NCBI RefSeq assembly: GCF_001456025.1
Contig: NZ_LMTZ01000087.1
Span: 1-64,000, forward strand
Origin: Mastigocoleus testarum BC008
GTDB lineage: Bacteria > Cyanobacteriota > Cyanobacteriia > Cyanobacteriales > Nostocaceae
Direction: 5' to 3'
Length of the DNA stretch: 64,000 nucleotides
Within the stretch, counting starts at the first letter, position 1. Each line of letters opens with the position of its first letter. The translations under genes and the position numbers were made by a program. The notes below the pieces were generated by a model. The model was not told the origin of the DNA, searched no databases, and saw only the letters and a list, made by a program, of their open reading frames with translations. Positions 46,162-55,861 of this stretch are shown here, piece by piece.

Positions 46162-47451
46162 TTAGATAGTTTTCTGTTGTTTACCTTCTTCTCCATTCAA
46201 AGGTAAAAAGAATATTGTCAACATTCCGGGGATAGTTGCTAAAAATACTATTCCAAAAAATAATGGATACCCCACAGATTCTTGAATTGTTCCACTAATA
46301 GCTCCAGGTATCATCATCCCCAAAGCCATTAAACCTGTAGATATGGCGTAGTGAGATGTTTTATATTCTCCTTTGCAAATGTACATTAAGTAAACCATAA
46401 ATGCAGTAGTTCCAATTCCATATCCAAATTGTTCGATGGAAACTAAAGGATAAACAAATTGAATTGGAGGTTTAGCTACAGCCATGTATACATAAAATAA
46501 ATTTGGTAAATTTAGCGATAAAGCCATTGGAAACAAAGATTTTTTTAAACCAAATTTAGAAATTAATATTCCTCCCAGAATACCTCCACAAATTAGAGAA
46601 ACTAATCCGAATGTTCCATATATGTAGCCAACATCTTCTGTTGCAAGTCCTAACCCACCTGCTGCTGTTTGATCTAATAAAAATACAGATGCTAGCTTGA
46701 GCAACATCGCTTCCCCAAATCTGTAAAACAGAATAAATAATAAGATTATGTAAACTTTATTCTGTTCAAAATAAGAACGAAAAACATTCACCCAAGATAC
46801 ATTTTGAACTGTTTTATTATCTAAATTATTGTGAGAATTTGATTCGGGAGCAGGTAAAATCAGGGCATGAAAAATAAATAAAACTGCAAAAATTACAGCC
46901 GCAACACCAATTGCGATTGACCAACTGAGGGGATTATTTCCAGTACTTTTTTCTAAACGACCTGCTAAAATCACTAGAAATCCAGTACAAAATAGCATCG
47001 CTAGTCGATAAAAGAAGGTGCGAATCCCAACAAAAAAAGCTTGCTGTCCTGGATTAAGTGCAAGCATGTAAAAGCCATCTGTGGCAATATCATATGTAGC
47101 AGAAATAAATGCTCCCACTGCAAAAGCTGCTAGAGATATAAAAAAGAAATTTGGTAGCTGTAAAGATAGTGCGACCAAAGCCAAACAACCGGACATCGCA
47201 AATTGAGTGGTCAGCAACCATCTTCTTTTTGTGGAAAACGTATCAACAAATGGACCCCAAAACATTTTAATTACCCAAGGTAAATAAAGAAAACTCGTCC
47301 ACAGGGTAATTTGAGCGTTATCAACTCCCAGTCTTTTATATAAAATTGTGGAAACTACATTAATAATCATGTAGGGTATGCCTTGGACAAAGTAAAGACT
47401 AGGTACATAAAACCAAGGGGAAAGCGAAGACGACTTAGTTTGAGCTTCCAT
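46162..47451 (-). CDS. MFS transporter, AmpG-like
   Basis: 429 residues with about twelve membrane helices. The N-terminal signature FVQGIPYMIINVVSTILYKRLG, LPWVIKMFWGPFVDTFSTKRRW and ATYDIATDGFYML is that of the AmpG branch, known for import of anhydro-muropeptides in Gram-negative bacteria. Substrate here is inferred from the family and from the downstream N-acetylglucosamine-kinase-like gene. It heads the three-gene group. The start is ATG 47451 (MEAQTKS). Confidence 0.85.
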   Translation of the reverse strand: MEAQTKSSSLSPWFYVPSLYFVQGIPYMIINVVSTILYKRLGVDNAQITLWTSFLYLPWVIKMFWGPFVDTFSTKRRWLLTTQFAMSGCLALVALSLQLPNFFFISLAAFAVGAFISATYDIATDGFYMLALNPGQQAFFVGIRTFFYRLAMLFCTGFLVILAGRLEKSTGNNPLSWSIAIGVAAVIFAVLFIFHALILPAPESNSHNNLDNKTVQNVSWVNVFRSYFEQNKVYIILLFILFYRFGEAMLLKLASVFLLDQTAAGGLGLATEDVGYIYGTFGLVSLICGGILGGILISKFGLKKSLFPMALSLNLPNLFYVYMAVAKPPIQFVYPLVSIEQFGYGIGTTAFMVYLMYICKGEYKTSHYAISTGLMALGMMIPGAISGTIQESVGYPLFFGIVFLATIPGMLTIFFLPLNGEEGKQQKTI

Positions 47452-48031
47452 AAATGTGGTAAATGAGTTTGATATAAATTAGGTGTGGAGAAACGTAATT
47501 AAGTAACCTTTACAGACGTAGATGTACGGTTACTTGTTGCAGATGCGAATTATACATGTCTGATGGTTCTTAATTGCACAATTAAAGTACTTCCGTCCAG
47601 ATTATTTCATTTATCTTCATCAAATTGGACGAATTAGCTGGGTTTATTAACCTTTAAGTACTTGTAATTATTAGCTATTCTTCACAGAATTCAATTTTTC
47701 CGTCAATAATTATTGATACATCGAGGAGAAGTAAGGAGTAATGAGTGATGAGTAATGAGTGATGAGTGATGAGTGATGAGCAAGGATTACCCGTTACCAA
47801 TTACCAATTACCAATTACCAATCACCAATTACCAATCACCAATTACCAATTACCCATTACCCATTACCAATCTAGTACTACTGCTATAATACAAAACGTA
47901 ACCTGTAATTCCAAACAGGTACTTTTGTTTTTGGTAATTAAAAACATTTACATAAATTTAGATCGAAGAGTCCGACTTCTGCTATAAATAGCAACGTCGC
48001 CTTCTTTCTTGACCTATTGGTATTTTCCAGC
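47452..48031. other. Divergent spacer with heptameric repeats, upstream of valS
   Basis: About 580 bases between divergent genes; 47735-47870 is tandem repeat (listed separately). No T-box-like leader or RNA gene was recognised before valS. Confidence 0.45.
47735..47870. repeat. Two adjoining heptameric repeat arrays
   Basis: GAGTAAT/GAGTGAT units run from 47735 to 47780. TACCAAT (with CACCAAT and TACCCAT variants) units run from about 47787 to 47870, about eleven copies. The second array is close to the reverse complement of a GTAATTG-type version of the first, so the two halves could partly fold on each other. Confidence 0.88.
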
Positions 48032-51000
48032 ATGACCGCAACAATTACTAATTTACCCAGTGTTTACGATCCCTTCGCCACAGAAGCCAAGTGGCAGAAG
48101 TTTTGGGAAGATAATCAAGTATACAAAGCTGACCCCGATAAGGGTGGTGAACCTTTCTGTGTGGTAATTCCACCACCAAATGTCACCGGTACTTTACACA
48201 TGGGTCATGCTTTCGATAATACCTTGATTGATACCACTGTGCGCTACCAACGCCTGAAGGGACGTAATGCTTTGTATTTGCCTGGAACCGACCATGCCAG
48301 TATTGCTGTCCATACCATTTTGGAAAAACAGCTTGAAGCTGAAGGTAAAACTCGCAAGGACTTAGGGCGAGAAAAATTTCTCGAACGTGCTTGGGAATGG
48401 AAAGCTCAATCAAAAGGAACAATTGTTAATCAGTTGCGCCGTTTGGGTGTGTCGGTGGACTGGACGCGGGAAAGATTCACGTTAGATGAGGGTTTGTCTC
48501 AGGCGGTTTTAGAAGCTTTTGCCCGTCTGTATGATGAAGGCTTAATTTATCGTGGCAATTACATGGTAAATTGGTGCCCCAAATCACAGTCTGCTGTATC
48601 CGATCTGGAAGTAGATAAAAAGGAAGTAGATGGAAATCTTTGGCATTTTCGTTACCCATTAACAGATGGTTCCGGTTATGTGGAAGTGGCGACAACCCGA
48701 CCAGAAACAATGTTGGGTGATACAGCGGTAGCGGTAAATCCTAACGACGATCGCTACAAAGGTTTTGTTGGCAAAACTTTAACTTTGCCAATTATGAATC
48801 GGGTAATTCCAATTATTGCTGATGAATTAGTCGATCCAAGTTTTGGTACTGGCTGTGTTAAAGTTACTCCAGCCCATGACCCGAATGATTTTGCCATGGG
48901 TAAGCGTCACAATTTGCCGTTTATCAATATTATGAATAAGGACGGTACTCTCAATGAGAATGCCGGAGAATTTAAGGGTCAAGACCGTTTTGAGGCGAGA
49001 AAAAATGTTATTGCTCGTTTAGAAGCAGATGGTGTTTTAGTTAAGGTAGAAGATTACAAACATACGGTTCCCTACAGTGAACGCGGTAAAGTTCCCGTAG
49101 AACCTTTAATCTCCACCCAATGGTTTGTAAAGATTCGCCCCTTAGCTGATAAAGCTTTGGCTTGTCTGGATGAAGGTAATTCACCACGGTTTGTCCCCCA
49201 ACGTTGGACTAAGGTATACCGTGACTGGTTGGTTAAGTTAGAAGATTGGTGTATTTCTCGTCAGTTGTGGTGGGGACATCAAATTCCGGCTTGGTATGCT
49301 GTGAGTCAAACAGATGGAGAGATTACCGATAGTACACCGTTTGTTGTTGCCAAAAATGCGATCGAAGCACATGAAAAAGCTGTTGCTAAATTTGGCGATA
49401 ATGTCCGCTTAGAAAGAGACCCAGATGTTTTAGATACCTGGTTTTCTTCTGGACTTTGGCCTTTTTCCACTTTAGGATGGCCAGAACAAACAAAAGATTT
49501 CCAGACTTATTATCCTACCGCGACTTTGGTTACGGGTTTCGACATCATCTTTTTCTGGGTCGCTAGAATGACCATGATGGCGGGACATTTTACTGACAAA
49601 ATGCCATTTAAAGATGTTTACATCCACGGCTTGATTTTGGATGAGAAGGGTCAGAAAATGTCCAAATCTAAAGGAAATGGTATCGATCCTTTAGTCTTAA
49701 TCAATAAATATGGAACGGATGCTGTACGCTACACCTTAATTAAAGAAGTTGCAGGTGCAGGTCAAGATATTCGTTTAGAGTATGATCGCAAAAAAAATGA
49801 ATCATGCACCGTAGAAGCTTCCCGCAATTTTGCCAATAAGTTGTGGAATGCAGCGCGGTTTGTGATGATGAATTTAGACGGTCAAACGCCGGAGAATTTA
49901 GGCAAACCAGTCGCAACAGAACTGAGCGATCGCTGGATTCTTTCTCGTTACAACCAAGTTATCCAACAAACCTGTAAATATATGGATAACTACGGCTTGG
50001 GAGAAGCTGCAAAGGGATTATATGAATTTATTTGGGGCGATTTTTGCGACTGGTACATTGAATTAGTTAAAGCGCGTTTGCAAAAAGATGCTGACCCTGA
50101 ATCTCGGAAAGTTGCTCAGCAAACTCTAGCTTATGTATTGGAAGGGATTTTAAAATTACTTAATCCCTTTATGCCCCATATTACTGAAGAAATTTGGCAA
50201 ACTCTCACCCAACAACCGGATAATTCTTCCACAAGTTTGTCCGTACAATGTTACCCGGAAGTTGAAACCGGCTTAATTGATGGAGAATTAGAAACCCAGT
50301 TTGAATTGTTAATTGGTACCATTCGTACCATTCGTAACCTACGCGCTGAAGCTGACGTTAAACCTGGTGTAAAAGTCAAGATTAATTTACAAAGTGACAA
50401 CGAAAAAGAAAGAAAACTTCTCAACGCCACACAAACTTACATTAAAGACTTGGCGAAAGTTGAAACTTTAAGTATCAGCACAAGCAATCTGCAAAACAAT
50501 ACTGAGAAAACAACAACTGAAACAGAACAAAAATCTCGTATTAATTGGAAGAAACTTGGAATAATTGTCTTGGGTATTTACCTACTGAGATTAGGTTTTA
50601 ATATTGTCGATACCATCGATAATATTCCTTTAGTTGGAGGTTTATTTGAAGTTATTGGGCTTGGATATGGCATTTGGTTTATTCGTAAAAATCTTCTGTC
50701 AACTGAAAACAGACAAAAATTTTTCCAGAAATTCTTTGCTTTTGTTGATAAACAAAACCCAATTTCCACCCCAGACACAACTCCAATTGAGTCATTAGAA
50801 GCGGTTTCAGAGCCAGAAACAGAAAAAGCTATTGCTGGTGTTGTTGGTACGGTACAAGTAATTCTACCGTTGGAAGGGGTAACAGATATTGATGCCTTTG
50901 CCAGCAAACTGCAAAAACGTTTAACCAAACTCGAAACTCAAATCAAATCCCTCAGTGGTAGATTGGGTAATTCTAAGTTTGTTGAACAAGCACCAGAAAA

Positions 51001-51121
51001 TGTTGTCCAGGGAGTGCGCGACGATTTAGCCGAAGCACAAACTCAAGCTAAAATTCTTGGCGATCGCCTACAAAGTATTCTTGGTGAAGCTAAAAATGAA
51101 GCCAAAACTGAAGTCAAGTAA
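48032..51121 (+). CDS. valS: Valyl-tRNA synthetase with CAAD membrane domain
   Basis: 1029 residues. Class I catalytic core with PPPNVTGTLHMGHA (HIGH motif) and KMSKSKGN (KMSKS), the CP1 editing domain (about 200-350, TTRPETMLGDTAVAV), and the anticodon-binding domain. About residues 826-905 are an inserted CAAD domain with two membrane helices (IIVLGIYLLRLGFNIVDTID and VGGLFEVIGLGYGIWFI). CAAD domains are known in several filamentous cyanobacteria to place ValRS and other synthetases on thylakoid membranes. The usual C-terminal coiled coil follows (about 935-1025). ATG 48032 (MTATITNLPSVYDP) is chosen over a frame extension to 48017. Confidence 0.96.
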   Translation: MTATITNLPSVYDPFATEAKWQKFWEDNQVYKADPDKGGEPFCVVIPPPNVTGTLHMGHAFDNTLIDTTVRYQRLKGRNALYLPGTDHASIAVHTILEKQLEAEGKTRKDLGREKFLERAWEWKAQSKGTIVNQLRRLGVSVDWTRERFTLDEGLSQAVLEAFARLYDEGLIYRGNYMVNWCPKSQSAVSDLEVDKKEVDGNLWHFRYPLTDGSGYVEVATTRPETMLGDTAVAVNPNDDRYKGFVGKTLTLPIMNRVIPIIADELVDPSFGTGCVKVTPAHDPNDFAMGKRHNLPFINIMNKDGTLNENAGEFKGQDRFEARKNVIARLEADGVLVKVEDYKHTVPYSERGKVPVEPLISTQWFVKIRPLADKALACLDEGNSPRFVPQRWTKVYRDWLVKLEDWCISRQLWWGHQIPAWYAVSQTDGEITDSTPFVVAKNAIEAHEKAVAKFGDNVRLERDPDVLDTWFSSGLWPFSTLGWPEQTKDFQTYYPTATLVTGFDIIFFWVARMTMMAGHFTDKMPFKDVYIHGLILDEKGQKMSKSKGNGIDPLVLINKYGTDAVRYTLIKEVAGAGQDIRLEYDRKKNESCTVEASRNFANKLWNAARFVMMNLDGQTPENLGKPVATELSDRWILSRYNQVIQQTCKYMDNYGLGEAAKGLYEFIWGDFCDWYIELVKARLQKDADPESRKVAQQTLAYVLEGILKLLNPFMPHITEEIWQTLTQQPDNSSTSLSVQCYPEVETGLIDGELETQFELLIGTIRTIRNLRAEADVKPGVKVKINLQSDNEKERKLLNATQTYIKDLAKVETLSISTSNLQNNTEKTTTETEQKSRINWKKLGIIVLGIYLLRLGFNIVDTIDNIPLVGGLFEVIGLGYGIWFIRKNLLSTENRQKFFQKFFAFVDKQNPISTPDTTPIESLEAVSEPETEKAIAGVVGTVQVILPLEGVTDIDAFASKLQKRLTKLETQIKSLSGRLGNSKFVEQAPENVVQGVRDDLAEAQTQAKILGDRLQSILGEAKNEAKTEVK

Positions 51122-51212
51122 TTCATGTGGCAATATCGGGTGATAGTCTTGTTATACGAGAAAATATTTCTTTTATCCATAGAAATATCCTTAGAGCAAA
51201 GCTATTACCTGT

Positions 51213-51236
51213 AGAGACGCGATGCATCGCGTCTCT
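51213..51236. repeat. 24-bp perfect palindrome
   Basis: AGAGACGCGATG followed by its exact complement CATCGCGTCTCT, about 90 bases after the valS stop. It belongs to the same GAGACGCG-type repeat family as the inner palindrome at 3373-3394. No T-run follows, so it is more likely a dispersed repeat than a simple terminator. Confidence 0.8.
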
Positions 51237-51346
51237 GCAACTCTTAGTCCTACTATAAATTCTAAAATTTAGATATGACGTCCAACTAGACATTACTTGA
51301 CTGTATTAACATATCTAATTCCTGATTTAGGTTAGCATAGGCTAAG

Positions 51347-51811
51347 GTGTGGATTTTGATACTCGCAGTTTTATTTATGCTGTATCTAGCCCAGGTGCAT
51401 AGAAACCAATTTTTAGACCAATTCCAGTTAAAACTCTTGGCGCGCCAAGAAGCAGAAAACATTTGGGCTACGATCCCAGAAGAAACTTGTATTTTGTTGG
51501 GGAAAGGTAATACTCTGAATGAGAAATTACTTGTACTTGTAGAACTTTCCTCCACAGGTGAAATTGAGCGCATAGAAGAAGCGACAAACTGGATTTTGGA
51601 AATAGTTGATAAGTATCTTAATAGTGGAATTACTCCAGAATTTTTACGTCAAGAAGCCGAACGGGCGGAACAGTGGCGACAAGACTTGACTTTACAAAAT
51701 CAGGACTTAGCACGTCGTTCCCTGGAATTAGAAGCGCGTCGGGAACAAATCCAAGCATTAGAAGAAAGTTTAATGCGGGAAAAACAAGACGAAAATAAAC
51801 CAAATTCATGA
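51347..51811 (+). CDS. Membrane-anchored coiled-coil protein, unknown
   Basis: 154 residues: an N-terminal hydrophobic segment (MWILILAVLFMLYLAQV), a middle part (about 35-95) and a long Gln/Glu/Arg-rich coiled coil (about 98-148, FLRQEAERAEQWRQDLTLQN then LARRSLELEARREQIQALEE). The short length before the helix predicts a bitopic protein with its bulk in the cytosol or lumen. No family recognised. The start is a GTG at 51347 with weak ribosome site. It follows valS by 225 bases on the same strand. Confidence 0.65.
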   Translation: MWILILAVLFMLYLAQVHRNQFLDQFQLKLLARQEAENIWATIPEETCILLGKGNTLNEKLLVLVELSSTGEIERIEEATNWILEIVDKYLNSGITPEFLRQEAERAEQWRQDLTLQNQDLARRSLELEARREQIQALEESLMREKQDENKPNS

Positions 51812-52519
51812 CCTAGAGGTTAATAAATATTTTGTCGTCAAGGGTGCAAAACTGTTGAATCTTAATATTTTTGTTTTAATATCTTAGTTTTTATGTTTTA
51901 ACTTTTAGTTCTATGAGTGCTAAGATTTAGTGTCGGTCATTTAGTGTTATCCAAAGTGAAAGCTAAATGGACAGTGCATTTGAGGGCATAATTCAGGTGT
52001 TGTGTTCTCTTTAGGAGAACTAATAATTATCCTGTATTGTGCCGGTCCCCATCTTCTCAAAATACAATCCGGTGAATTTCACCCCCGGAGCTAGGGAAGT
52101 GGGAGTTGTAGAAAATCAGTTTCTTTTGTTTTAATAAAAAAGCTTAAGGCGAATGGAAAATAAGGGAATACGGAACATAAGGTTCTAAGATAATATATGC
52201 CGTAAATATTAAACTTAATATGCGCACGAAATTGTAGACCTTGAATGTCATCAAAAATTCAATTACCGTTGGTATTTATTGCTTAGTCATCATCTATATC
52301 AGTTAGTAATTTGGTAATTTCTGGTAAATCTAGAATTACCTGGCTAAAATGCAGACTTGGGATTCAATTCCTAGTCGAGGTATACACTACCGACTTGTGA
52401 CACATCTAATCCTACAAAATCAAATGCCTACAGGGTAAGTTTTTCCCATAAATATCCTAACGGCATTCTATTGTTAACTGCACCACATAAGCAGCTAAAT
52501 TCGTTTTACACCAGAAAAC
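51812..52519. other. Hairpin-containing spacer upstream of the helicase gene
   Basis: About 700 bases. GTTCTC-loop-GAGAAC (52004-52020) and GGTGAA..TTCACC (52080 region, within a GC-rich patch from 52040 to 52110) can form hairpins; the patch stands out from its AT-rich surroundings and could be part of a structured leader or sRNA. No known riboswitch consensus was matched and no ORF recognised. Confidence 0.4.
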
Positions 52520-55500
52520 ATGATAAAGCTTGGTTCATTAGTGCGTTCGGGCACTAATAACTTGGGGATAGGAAAAGTAATCGATGTATCCGATCCCCAA
52601 ATAACTGTTGAGTATTTTTGTTCAGTTGCGCAACGCGTTAAAGCATCTGTACCCTTAAACTCCCTATCTCGTATTCGGCTACAACCCCAAACCAGATGTT
52701 ACATCCGGGATGAACTCCAAGACACCTGGAATATAGGTAGAATTTACGAATGGGACGAAGATAGAAGCCACTATCAAATCGACTTACCGGATTGCAAAAC
52801 AATCTTGGCTCGGGAAGAAGATGTTTATGTTCGTTGCAACATGCACATCGCCGACCCAATCGAAACCTTGGCTATTAAAGGTCATGAAACACCTTATTTT
52901 CATGACAAGCGATTGAACTTGGTTCAGTGTTTAATTGAGCAACGCGCCCTTAGCCATGGAATGACAGGCTTGATGTCGGCAAATATCAAGCTTTATCCCC
53001 ATCAAGTGGAGGTTGTCCGTCGTGTTCTTGAAGATCCGATCCAACGTTATCTTTTAGCTGATGAGGTAGGGTTAGGTAAGACTATTGAAGCTGGTGCAAT
53101 TCTCAGACAGTATTTACTAGACGAATCAACCGGTACTGCAATAGTAATAGTTCCTCAATATTTAGTTGAGCAATGGCGAACTGAATTAGAACAAAAATTT
53201 TATATTTCCCATTTTGGCAAACGGGTACAGGTAATAGCCTTTGAGGATATGAATCGGGTTAGCCTGAATCTTGAATTGGGTTTAATGATTGTAGATGAAG
53301 CCCATCACATCGCAGCAACGGCGATATCTACCGATTCGATTCAGCGCCGACAGTTTCAGACTTGTAAACAACTAGCACATAAAAGCGATCGCCTCCTCTT
53401 ACTTTCGGCGACCCCAGTCCTTAACAACGAGCGGGATTTCTTGGCAATGTTACACTTGCTAGATCCCATTAGCTATCCCCTTGACAATCTAGACGATTTT
53501 CGTAACAGAGTAAAAAAACGCTCCTCGGTTGGTAAGGTTTTACTTTGTTTCCAGGAAGGGGCGAAATCATCTGTTCTAAAAGAAAATATCGGTGAATTGC
53601 GCCAGCTATTTGCTGAAGATAAATATGTTTTAGATCTGGCGACGGAATTAGAAAGTTGTTTGCAGAAGAGCTCTGCAAGTGCGGATACCGATAAAGATAA
53701 ACTGATTCGAAAAATTCGCAATCACATCAGCGAAACCTACCGTTTGCATAATCGGATGCTTCGGAATCGCCGTGCTGCAGTTGAAGATGTGATATTTGAT
53801 CGCAATGTAGTACCAAAAGTCGAATACGATCTAGACGAACGTAGTTTTGATATCCATGAATTACTAGAAAATTGGCGTCAAGCAGCCCCCCAACAAGAAG
53901 AATACCAACGAATCTTTTCACTGCTATTCCGTGGAGCAGGTACCTGGTTTGGGGTCCTCAAAGACGTAATTACAGCACGTTTGGGTAGTAAAAGCTCTGC
54001 TGTACGCTTGCGTGAATTTAGTGCTGATGACATCCAAAAATTAACCGAAACCCCCTTATTTGAGGGAGAAGAAAAGATTCTCCAAGATTTGCTGAAAATC
54101 ATCAATCAACCTTCTGAAGATGGCGATCGCCTCGAACTGCTCAACACAGTTATTCTTTATCGGCTTTCAGAAATCTTTCAGTTGCAGTCTTGGCGCAGCA
54201 ATCTTGGTAAGTTATTAGAATTGTTAAAACAACGAATTCACAGACCAATGACTGGTCAAAAATTACCAAAAATCGTTGTTTTCACTAGTTTTACCCAAAC
54301 TGGTAATCAAATTATCAAATTTTTGGTGCAAAAATTTGGTGAAGTTTCCGTTGCAGGTCATATTTTGGGACAATCCCGGACTCAAATAGAACAAAACTTA
54401 ACCAAGTTCAAAACTAATCCCAATTGTTTTATCTTAATTTCTGATTCCTCTGGGGAAGAAGGACATAACCTCCAGTTTGCTGACTGGATGATTAATTTCG
54501 ATTTACCAAGATTACCAAGTCGTTTGGAACAAAGAATCGGTAGGATAGACCGCATTGGTCGTCCTTTGGAAGTTGACCTGACGGTATTTGCTGGCGTCGA
54601 CTTGGAAGATAGTCCCCACGACGCTTGGTATCAGCTGCTAAAAAATGGGTTTCGTATTTTTGACCGTTCTATCGCTGGATTGCAGTATTACGCAGATGAA
54701 AAAATCCCAGAGGTTGAAACAATTCTATTTAAATCTGGGGGAAATGAGTTATTAAAAGTAATACCTGAGATTCAAAAGGAAACAGCCGAAGAAGAAGTAA
54801 AAATTAGCGAACAAAATATCCTCGATGAAATTGATGTTGGGGATGAGAACGTCGCAGAGTATTTTCAGAAACTTGATGATTACGACGCCCGTCACCAAGA
54901 AATTCAACGTGCGATAGAAGGTTGGATTTGCCAAGGTTTATTGTTTCAACAACGCGAAGACGTAAATTTAAAAGGAGTAGGACGTTATCTGGCGACAAAA
55001 CGCACCCTAGTTCCCGCAAATCAATTAAAAAGTCTGTTTGCGAAACATATCAAAGACCCAGGAACTTACGATCGCAGAATTGCAAACCAAACAACAGGAA
55101 CTAAGTTATATCGGATTGGTGAGGGGTTAATGACAATCCTCACATCCTATGTTCGTTGGGACGATCGGGGTCAAGCTTTTGCATTATGGCGCACCGATGA
55201 ATCTTGGGATGTAACCGAAGGTAAGGAGTGGTTTGGCTTCCGTTTTGATTATGTAGTTGAAACTGACCTGAGCGCAGCTAAAGAAGTTGTGAAAAACTAT
55301 GGGCTTGATGTCAGGAAATTAAAAAGCTTAAAACGCCGTGCTGATGCTTTATTTCCACCACTGATCAAAACGGTATTTCTTGACACTCGTGGCGAGCAAA
55401 TGTCAATTGTTGAAGATGAAAATTTAAAGCAGATTTTGCAACGTAAATACAGTGGTAAAAGCTATAAAGCCACCCGAGATTACAATTTAGCTAAAAATCG

Positions 55501-55861
55501 CTTAGAAATTTTGGATCGATTCGTCCCCGCTGAAGATTGGCAAGATTTTTGTCGTCAAGCACGCACAACCTCAGAAGAATTACTGAAACAACAACCTAAC
55601 TTCATGGAGTTATGCCAAAAGCGCGCTTTCTTTGCCGAAAATAAGTTAGAAACCCGCATAAATCAATTACGGCTGAGACTTCAACGACATTCAGAGACAG
55701 AGAAAATACCGAATTCTTCATTAACTGAAGAACTAGATACCGAGACTGCTTTGGGTGAAGCTGTGATGGAAGGAATTTATAATCCTAGTATTAGACTAGA
55801 CTCTGTTGGTTTCATTGTTGTTTCTGGACAACCCCCACAGCAGCCTGAGGGAGAAGAATAA
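52520..55861 (+). CDS. SNF2-family helicase/ATPase, possibly DpdE-like
   Basis: 1113 residues. An N-terminal region (about 1-120) with small beta-barrel character (GSLVRSGTNNLGIGKVIDVS) precedes a complete SNF2 motor: motif I LADEVGLGKTIEAGAIL (about 179), motif II VDEAHH, motif III LLSATPVLNN, and motifs V/VI SGEEGHNLQFADWMINFDLP and RLEQRIGRIDRIGR. A C-terminal part of about 370 residues has no named domain. The layout recalls RapA/HepA and the DpdE protein of 7-deazaguanine DNA modification. No other dpd genes, methylase or nuclease lie nearby. The start is ATG 52520. DpdE identity is an inference. Confidence 0.8.
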   Translation: MIKLGSLVRSGTNNLGIGKVIDVSDPQITVEYFCSVAQRVKASVPLNSLSRIRLQPQTRCYIRDELQDTWNIGRIYEWDEDRSHYQIDLPDCKTILAREEDVYVRCNMHIADPIETLAIKGHETPYFHDKRLNLVQCLIEQRALSHGMTGLMSANIKLYPHQVEVVRRVLEDPIQRYLLADEVGLGKTIEAGAILRQYLLDESTGTAIVIVPQYLVEQWRTELEQKFYISHFGKRVQVIAFEDMNRVSLNLELGLMIVDEAHHIAATAISTDSIQRRQFQTCKQLAHKSDRLLLLSATPVLNNERDFLAMLHLLDPISYPLDNLDDFRNRVKKRSSVGKVLLCFQEGAKSSVLKENIGELRQLFAEDKYVLDLATELESCLQKSSASADTDKDKLIRKIRNHISETYRLHNRMLRNRRAAVEDVIFDRNVVPKVEYDLDERSFDIHELLENWRQAAPQQEEYQRIFSLLFRGAGTWFGVLKDVITARLGSKSSAVRLREFSADDIQKLTETPLFEGEEKILQDLLKIINQPSEDGDRLELLNTVILYRLSEIFQLQSWRSNLGKLLELLKQRIHRPMTGQKLPKIVVFTSFTQTGNQIIKFLVQKFGEVSVAGHILGQSRTQIEQNLTKFKTNPNCFILISDSSGEEGHNLQFADWMINFDLPRLPSRLEQRIGRIDRIGRPLEVDLTVFAGVDLEDSPHDAWYQLLKNGFRIFDRSIAGLQYYADEKIPEVETILFKSGGNELLKVIPEIQKETAEEEVKISEQNILDEIDVGDENVAEYFQKLDDYDARHQEIQRAIEGWICQGLLFQQREDVNLKGVGRYLATKRTLVPANQLKSLFAKHIKDPGTYDRRIANQTTGTKLYRIGEGLMTILTSYVRWDDRGQAFALWRTDESWDVTEGKEWFGFRFDYVVETDLSAAKEVVKNYGLDVRKLKSLKRRADALFPPLIKTVFLDTRGEQMSIVEDENLKQILQRKYSGKSYKATRDYNLAKNRLEILDRFVPAEDWQDFCRQARTTSEELLKQQPNFMELCQKRAFFAENKLETRINQLRLRLQRHSETEKIPNSSLTEELDTETALGEAVMEGIYNPSIRLDSVGFIVVSGQPPQQPEGEE

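Noticed and set aside
47766..47987. 73-codon frame reading repeated NYQLPIT units
   Set aside because: It is only the translation of the TACCAAT tandem repeat.
52340..52400. Possible tRNA (TTCAATTCC resembling a T-arm)
   Set aside because: No acceptor stem, D-arm or anticodon arm could be folded around it.
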